Assembly: GCA_025451425.1 (NCBI GenBank)
Contig: JANWKK010000274.1
Location: forward strand, 1 to 10,872
DNA length: 10,872 nt
Direction of reading: 5' to 3'
DNA from: Gemmatimonadaceae bacterium
Lineage (GTDB): Bacteria > Gemmatimonadota > Gemmatimonadetes > Gemmatimonadales > Gemmatimonadaceae
The number at the start of each line of letters is the position of its first letter. Within the stretch, counting starts at the first letter, position 1. A model generated the notes under the pieces. That model made no database searches. It was not told the DNA's origin and saw only the letters and a list, made by a program, of their open reading frames with translations. Made by a program: the position numbers and the translations under genes. Shown piece by piece: positions 7,289 to 10,872 of this stretch.

Positions 7289-7372
7289 TGTCGTGATCCG
7301 GCCTTTCGGGTGCTTCGGCAGACCCGAAAGGCCTTTTTGCTGGCCACCAGCATCCTTCAGCGGATCACGATA
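7289..7372 (+). promoter_or_regulatory. Long-range stem enclosing the terminator and reaching the start codon
   Basis: TCGTGATCCG (7291-7300) is the exact complement of CGGATCACGA (7361-7370); a G-U and a T-A pair can extend it to 7289-7372, directly against the ATG at 7373. The enclosed part folds into the terminator hairpin (7300/7301-7333) and a second hairpin (7338-7352), so the whole could be a three-way junction. The downstream strand contains the only candidate ribosome site (GCGGAT), which pairing would hide. This suggests control of translation as well as termination. Confidence 0.5.
7300..7338 (+). terminator. Strong intrinsic terminator in the leader
   Basis: GGCCTTTCGGGT (7300-7311) is the exact complement of ACCCGAAAGGCC (7322-7333), with a centre GCTTCGGCAG holding a GC-TTCG-GC mini-stem, followed by TTTTT (7334-7338). 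A 12-pair stem plus a U run is a textbook intrinsic terminator for rightward transcription. It lies 34 bases before the transporter ATG, so it must be read through or overridden for the operon to be expressed from the promoter at 7067-7096. Confidence 0.85.
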
Positions 7373-9646
7373 ATGAATCAAGAGATCATCAGTCGTTATA
7401 TACGCCAGCCCGCCCAGCTGCCGAATGAGCTGCGCGCCCGCATCGAGCTGGGGTGGGACGCTGACCCGATCCGGCTGTACGCGCTCGCCGACCTCGACGA
7501 GAACCTTGCCCTCGACGAGATCTGGCTTGCGTTAGGCAGCCGGCACGTCGCCGTCGCGCGTCCGCACACGAGCGGAGCCTGGGACATCCAGTCGATCGAG
7601 CGCGAGCGGATTCGCGCCGTGCAGCTATCGCCAGGACTGAGTGCGAACACGCTCCTCCTCCTTGGCGAGGCGAACGAACAGCCACTGGCGATGGTGCGCT
7701 ACACGCAGCGCCAGCGCGGAGCGTTCGAGAACATTCGTTTCGTGCTCGAGGAGTCGATCGCGGGCCGAATGGTGATGCCGGTGCCCGAGGAGGCCGACCG
7801 CGTGTACGCGGATGCGGTGGCGCGTCCGGTGCGCGACGCGCAAGCGCTGGTCGCCGGCCGCGAGTCCGCGGTGATCCTTCGGCTGCTCGGCTACTTGGCG
7901 TCCTACGGACGCCAAGTAGCAATCGGTTTGGGAGCGGCCGCGCTCGTGACGCTCGCGAGCCTGGTGCCACCGTACCTCGCGGGGTTCCTGCTCGACCAAG
8001 TCGTTAGGCCCGCACAAGCCGGCACGCTCGCCCATGCGCGCGCGGTCCACCTGGCGTGGCTCGCTGTCGGCGCGATGGGAGTGCTCTACATCGTGCGTCA
8101 GGCGGCGGCACACGTGCGCCTTCGTTTGATGTCCGTGCTTGGCGAGTGGGTCGCGCGCGACCTGCGCTCCGAGTTGTACTCACACATTCAGCGCCTCAGT
8201 CTGGCCTTCTTCTCTCGCAAAAAGACCGGCAGCTTGATCACGCGCGTCACCGCGGACACCGATCGGCTGTGGGAATTCATCGCCTTTGGCGTCGTCGACG
8301 TGTCGCTCTCGATCGTCATGCTCCTGGGGCTGGGAATCGTTCTTCTCACATTGGACTGGAGACTCGGTCTCGTGATGACGCTTCCGGTGCCGCTGTTCTG
8401 CTGGCTGATCTACTGGCACGGTGAATCGCTCAATGCGCGGTTCATTCGTGCATGGCGAAAGTGGTCTCGGTTGACGGATGTGTTAGGCGACACGATCCCC
8501 GGCATTCGCGTCGTCAAGGCCTTCAATCAGGAGACACGTGAGATCGGCAGATTCGTGGATCGCAACGATGCCGTCACGGAGGAATTCAATCAAATCCATC
8601 GGATGTGGACGACATTCTGGCCAATGCTGATGTTCGCCGTGCACACCACGACCGTGTTCGTGTGGGTGTTCGCGGTACCGCGCTTGTTAGGCATCGGTCA
8701 TCCGTTGTCGGCCGGCGTGTTCGTGTCGTTTCTCCTCTACACGACCATGTTCGTTGCCCCGATCGAGGTAATCGGACAGATGGTCCGAACCGTAAATCGC
8801 GCAACCTCATCAGCGCATCGAGTCTTCGAGGTACTCGACAGCGAGCCGGAGGTGCGCGACGTATCCGAACCGGTTCGGCTGTCACCGGTGCGCGGCCGCG
8901 TCGAGTTCGAGAACGTGACGTTCGCATACGACGGTGTGCGTCAGATTCTCCGCGGCGTGAGCTTCGTGGCCGAGCCGGGTGAGCTCATCGGACTCGTCGG
9001 CCAGTCGGGCGGCGGTAAATCCACGGTCGTGAGCCTCGTCGCGCGCTTCTATGACGCGACTGGCGGGGCCGTTCGCGTTGACGGCGTTGACCTACGAAGG
9101 ATCGACACCGGCCACTACCGCGAGCAGATCGGCATCGTGTTGCAGGATCCGTATCTGTTCCATGGCACCGTGCTGGAGAATATCCGCTACGGTTTGCCGA
9201 GTGCGTCGTTAGGTGCAGTGATCGCGGCGGCGAAGGCGGCAAACGCGCACGATTTCATTTGCAAGCTCGGGCAGAGCTACGATACGGTCGTCGGCGAGCG
9301 TGGACACACGCTCTCTGGTGGTGAGCGTCAGCGCATCTCGATTGCACGAGCGATCCTGCACGATCCACGGATTCTCATTCTCGATGAGGCGACGAGCTCC
9401 GTAGACACGGAGACCGAACGGCAGATCCAGGAAGCATTGGAGCGACTGATCAAGGGTCGAACGGTGTTTGCCATCGCTCACCGACTCTCGACGCTCCGCC
9501 GTGCCTCGCGGTTGTTCGTGATTGAAAAGGGCCGCCTCGCGGAGGCGGGCACGCACCGAGAGCTGCTCGCGAAGCCTAACGGGATCTATAAGAGGCTGTA
9601 TGAAATGCAATTGCAAGTGCAAGAGGGGCTACGGGCTGGAGCCTAG
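7373..9646 (+). CDS. ABC exporter (fused membrane and ATPase domains) of the DUF1854-linked family
   Basis: Half-size ABC exporter of 757 residues that should work as a homodimer in the inner membrane. Residues 1-165 are a soluble, mixed alpha/beta domain typical of this subfamily and absent from ordinary exporters. Six helices follow (about 183-207, 224-243, 302-324, 328-346, 418-440, 446-466). The ATPase has Walker A GQSGGGKST (543-551), Q-loop Gln591, signature LSGGE (647-651), Walker B ILILDE (667-672), D-loop SSVD (675-678) and switch His703, so it looks fully active. Exporters paired with a DUF1854 gene are often annotated as linked to cyanophycin metabolism; no cyanophycin gene is present here and the substrate is unknown. 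The ATG at 7373 is chosen because the frame upstream runs into the terminator; its ribosome site is weak (GCGGAT) and can be paired off. The last codons (EGLRAGA) lie within a CTAGCCCC-type palindrome. DUF1854 follows 54 bases later in the same direction. Confidence 0.9.
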   Translation: MNQEIISRYIRQPAQLPNELRARIELGWDADPIRLYALADLDENLALDEIWLALGSRHVAVARPHTSGAWDIQSIERERIRAVQLSPGLSANTLLLLGEANEQPLAMVRYTQRQRGAFENIRFVLEESIAGRMVMPVPEEADRVYADAVARPVRDAQALVAGRESAVILRLLGYLASYGRQVAIGLGAAALVTLASLVPPYLAGFLLDQVVRPAQAGTLAHARAVHLAWLAVGAMGVLYIVRQAAAHVRLRLMSVLGEWVARDLRSELYSHIQRLSLAFFSRKKTGSLITRVTADTDRLWEFIAFGVVDVSLSIVMLLGLGIVLLTLDWRLGLVMTLPVPLFCWLIYWHGESLNARFIRAWRKWSRLTDVLGDTIPGIRVVKAFNQETREIGRFVDRNDAVTEEFNQIHRMWTTFWPMLMFAVHTTTVFVWVFAVPRLLGIGHPLSAGVFVSFLLYTTMFVAPIEVIGQMVRTVNRATSSAHRVFEVLDSEPEVRDVSEPVRLSPVRGRVEFENVTFAYDGVRQILRGVSFVAEPGELIGLVGQSGGGKSTVVSLVARFYDATGGAVRVDGVDLRRIDTGHYREQIGIVLQDPYLFHGTVLENIRYGLPSASLGAVIAAAKAANAHDFICKLGQSYDTVVGERGHTLSGGERQRISIARAILHDPRILILDEATSSVDTETERQIQEALERLIKGRTVFAIAHRLSTLRRASRLFVIEKGRLAEAGTHRELLAKPNGIYKRLYEMQLQVQEGLRAGA
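7890..7920. repeat. Perfect 14-base inverted repeat inside the ABC gene
   Basis: GCTACTTGGCGTCC (7890-7903) and GGACGCCAAGTAGC (7907-7920) are exact complements separated by only TAC. The stem codes for residues about 173-183 (GYLASYGRQVA), at the join between the N-terminal domain and the first membrane helix. As RNA it would be a very stable hairpin early in the transporter message; there is no U run, so it is not an intrinsic terminator. Confidence 0.85.
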
Positions 9647-9688
9647 GTGCTAGAGCATACCCGTAGGCTCTAGCCCCTGGCCCCTCTT
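9621..9688. repeat. CTAGCCC-type palindrome, copy 3, between the two operon genes
   Basis: Left arm 9621-9641 and right arm 9668-9688 match at 18 of 21 positions; the right arm begins CTCTAGCCCCTGG. The left arm is inside the ABC gene, coding for its last residues, and the stop TAG (9644-9646) is in the loop. The right arm ends two bases before the ribosome site of the DUF1854 gene. A hairpin here could partly separate expression of the two cistrons or stabilise the upstream message. Confidence 0.75.
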
Positions 9689-9690
9689 CC

Positions 9691-9695
9691 GGAGG
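9691..9695 (+). promoter_or_regulatory. Ribosome binding site of the DUF1854 gene
   Basis: GGAGG, 5 bases before the ATG at 9701, the strongest ribosome site in the window. It sits immediately after the palindrome's right arm, so translation need not depend on the upstream gene. Confidence 0.75.
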
Positions 9696-9700
9696 ATTCC

Positions 9701-10192
9701 ATGACAGCGTTGGAAATCGAACGTGAGGAGGGCAGTGAGGCGATTCGGCTGCGCACTGCGCCGGACGGAAGGCTGCTCGTGCTCACTGAGCGTGGGCCGG
9801 TGACGGTGCGGGTACGCCAGTGTTTTCCATGGTCGGAGCCCCACCGGCATCTGTCGCTTCGCGACGTCGAGGAGCGCGAGGTTGCGCTCGTCGACGATCC
9901 GGAATCGCTGAGTGCCGCATCGCGCGAAGCCCTCGAGCGGGCGCTCGCCGAGGCAGGCTTCGTACTCGAGGTGACGCGCGTCGTGTCGATCGACGAGGAG
10001 GTGGAGATTCGGCAGTGGGAGGTCGAGACGCGTCACGGGCTGCGATCGTTTCAGACGCACCTCGATGAGTGGCCGCGTCAGTTGCCCGGTGGCGGGCTCC
10101 TCATCCGCGATGTCGCGGGGGACCTGTATCGCCTAACGGTTACGGAGCTGGACAAGAAGAGCCGTGATCTGCTCTGGGCCTTTGTGGACTGA
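9701..10192 (+). CDS. DUF1854 family protein, partner of the ABC exporter
   Basis: Soluble protein of 163 residues with no signal peptide or membrane segment. It matches the DUF1854 pattern from memory: an opening beta region with R-x-FPWSEPHRHLSLRD (39-55, where family members carry R-A-FP-x-S-x-P-x-x-W-I-S-L-x-D), EVALVDDPESL (60-70), a helical ALERALAEAGFV block (77-88), WEVETRHG (106-113), LPGGGLLIRD (128-137) and a closing DKKSRDLLWAF (151-161). DUF1854 proteins are found next to ABC exporters of the type encoded upstream and carry names such as cyanophycin metabolism-associated DUF1854 protein; the molecular role is not established. The pairing here, same strand and 54 bases apart, supports joint function, perhaps as a cytoplasmic subunit or regulator of the exporter. 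The start has a strong GGAGG. It converges with sthA across a palindrome. Confidence 0.85.
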   Translation: MTALEIEREEGSEAIRLRTAPDGRLLVLTERGPVTVRVRQCFPWSEPHRHLSLRDVEEREVALVDDPESLSAASREALERALAEAGFVLEVTRVVSIDEEVEIRQWEVETRHGLRSFQTHLDEWPRQLPGGGLLIRDVAGDLYRLTVTELDKKSRDLLWAFVD

Positions 10193-10253
10193 AGAAGCGA
10201 GGGGGCTAGGGGAACGTCCTAACCCCTACACTCTCTAGCCCCTAGCCGCTTCT
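10193..10253. repeat. CTAGCCC-type palindrome, copy 4, between convergent genes
   Basis: AGAAGCG (10193-10199) plus GCTAGGGG (10205-10212) are complementary to CCCCTAGC (10239-10246) and CGCTTCT (10247-10253), with a 5-base insertion (AGGGG) in the left arm. The centre contains TCCTAACCCC and CTCTCTAG. The left arm begins one base after the DUF1854 stop and the right arm overlaps the sthA stop codon (10252-10254). No T tract is present. Confidence 0.75.
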
Positions 10254-10872
10254 ACAGTCGGTTCAGGCCCGCCAGCGCCGCGACCTTGTACGCCTCGGCC
10301 AGCGTCGGGTAGTTGAACACCGTGTCTCGGAAGTATTCGATCGTCCCGCCAAACGCGAGCACGGCCTGGGCAATGTGAATCAGCTCCGCAGCGCCGTCGC
10401 CAATCGCGTGCACGCCCAACAACAACAACGATTCGGGATCGAAGAGCATCTTGAGAAGTCCAGTCTCGTCGCCAAGAATCTGTCCCTTCGCCAGCTCCTC
10501 GTATTTCGCGATGCCGACCTCGTACGGTATCCGCGCCGCTGTGAGCTGTTGCTCAGTGCGGCCTATCATCGACATCTCCGGCACCGTGTAGATCCCGTAC
10601 GGGAGAAGCTCTGCGGCGGCGCGTCGATGGTTCCCGCCGAACATATGATTGCTCGCGAGTCGTCCCTGCTCACTGGAGGACGATGCGAGGGAAGGGAATC
10701 CAATAACGTCGCCGGCGGCATAGATGTGCGGCACCGATGTCCGAAAATTCTCATCGACGGAGAGTCGGCCGCGCGGATCGGCGTCGAGGCCCCCCGCGGA
10801 TAAGTCGAGCAAATAGGTGTTCGGCTGGCGCCCGACAGGGTAGAGCAGGGCGCCCCCCGGTACGCGCGTTAC
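10252..10872 (-). CDS. sthA: Soluble pyridine nucleotide (NAD(P)) transhydrogenase, C-terminal part
   Basis: C-terminal 206 residues of SthA, the soluble FAD enzyme that moves hydride between NADPH and NAD+ to balance the two pools in the cytoplasm. The gene runs off the right edge; the edge falls on a codon boundary. The first residues continue the pyridine-nucleotide domain (GALLYPVGRQPNT, close to the family's LLY-GRQGNT). Then come SVDENFRTSVPHIYAAGDVIGFPSLA in two blocks (38-63), where AAGDV binds FAD, and the dimerisation domain with YTVPEMSMIGRTEQQL (95-110), AKGQILGDETGLLK (128-141), LLGVHAIG (151-158) and FNYPTLAEAYKVAALAGLNRL near the end. The tail has FNYPTLAE where disulfide reductases such as dihydrolipoamide dehydrogenase have a catalytic His, as expected for SthA. 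It converges with the DUF1854 gene, and its stop codon lies in the shared palindrome. Confidence 0.93.
   Translation of the reverse strand, partial: VTRVPGGALLYPVGRQPNTYLLDLSAGGLDADPRGRLSVDENFRTSVPHIYAAGDVIGFPSLASSSSEQGRLASNHMFGGNHRRAAAELLPYGIYTVPEMSMIGRTEQQLTAARIPYEVGIAKYEELAKGQILGDETGLLKMLFDPESLLLLGVHAIGDGAAELIHIAQAVLAFGGTIEYFRDTVFNYPTLAEAYKVAALAGLNRL

Larger units (their letters stand above)
7103..7372 (+). ncRNA. Structured 5' leader RNA of the ABC operon, candidate attenuator or riboswitch
   Basis: Between the promoter and the transporter ATG the RNA can form a string of hairpins. H1 is 7176-7199 (GCATCACGC with GCGT-G-GATGC, 9 pairs, one bulged G, 5-base loop). H2 is 7201-7222 (CCCGGGCG with CGCCCCGGG, one bulge, loop TAGTG). 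H3 is 7234-7250 (CGGCGT with ACGCCG, loop TTACG). These are followed by the intrinsic terminator at 7300-7338 and a hairpin at 7338-7352 (TGCTGG with CCAGCA). CCCGAA at 7125-7130 can pair with TTCGGG at 7305-7310 in the terminator's 5' arm, a weak possible antiterminator. I checked by eye against motifs I remember (TPP, SAM, cobalamin, glycine, c-di-GMP, guanidine, fluoride, yybP) and saw no match. It may instead be a short independent RNA ending at 7338. Confidence 0.5.
186..10138. repeat. Dispersed CGTTAGGC octamer, nine copies across the window
   Basis: Exact CGTTAGGC on the plus strand at 1988, 3217, 7530 and 8002, and its complement GCCTAACG at 186, 4574, 5972, 9574 and 10131. TGTTAGGC occurs at 8481 and 8685, and CGTTAGGT at 9207. 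All exact copies are inside genes, in both orientations relative to transcription, and bases outside the octamer are not conserved. They encode Leu-Gly (TTA-GGC), Pro-Asn (CCT-AAC), Val-Arg (GTT-AGG) or Leu-Thr (CTA-ACG), so the shared word is not due to protein sequence. Confidence 0.7.

Noticed and set aside
6854..7381. N-terminal extension of the kinase by 176 residues
   Set aside because: The frame is open but the added residues match no domain and would translate the spacer palindrome and terminator region; the ATG at 6853 starts right before the first zinc ribbon.

Overview
The window is a GC-rich stretch (roughly 60-65% by eye) that is almost fully coding, with six genes and short spacers. 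Gene content, an ADOP-type macrolide-exporter-like permease, a CHRD lipoprotein, a very large Ser/Thr kinase with Ig-like repeats, a DUF1854 transporter pair and a soluble transhydrogenase, suggests a soil-type Gram-negative bacterium. I would guess Gemmatimonadota, with Acidobacteriota as the alternative; this is inference from gene style and not from a marker gene.

Layout, left to right. A permease of the MacB/FtsX duplicated type runs rightwards to 2253 and carries an in-frame stop near its left end. It converges on a leftward CHRD-domain lipoprotein gene (2333-2935). Next, also leftward, is a 1245-residue membrane Ser/Thr protein kinase (3116-6853) with two zinc ribbons, four Ig-like repeats before its single membrane helix and two after it. 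A 519-base divergent spacer (6854-7372) separates the kinase from a rightward operon: an ABC exporter with a family-specific N-terminal domain (7373-9646) and its DUF1854 partner (9701-10192). The right edge holds the C-terminal part of a leftward gene for soluble NAD(P) transhydrogenase (sthA).

The most interesting non-coding region is the leader of the ABC operon. A good sigma70-type promoter (-10 TATAAT at 7091) is followed by about 270 bases that can form three hairpins, then a strong intrinsic terminator (7300-7338) only 34 bases before the transporter start codon. A 10-base perfect complement (7291-7300 with 7361-7370) encloses the terminator and reaches to the base next to the start codon region. 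This looks like a cis-acting attenuator or riboswitch that I cannot assign to a known class.

Two other DNA-level patterns are not explained by the genes. First, every gene 3' end in the window lies next to a CTAGCCCC-type imperfect palindrome (four copies), while the divergent spacer holds a palindrome of a different type. Second, the octamer CGTTAGGC occurs nine times and the heptamer GTTAGGC eleven times in 10.9 kb, on both strands and in all codon phases, about one per kb. That is a density like that of DNA uptake sequences.

No rRNA, tRNA, CRISPR array, insertion sequence or phage gene was seen.
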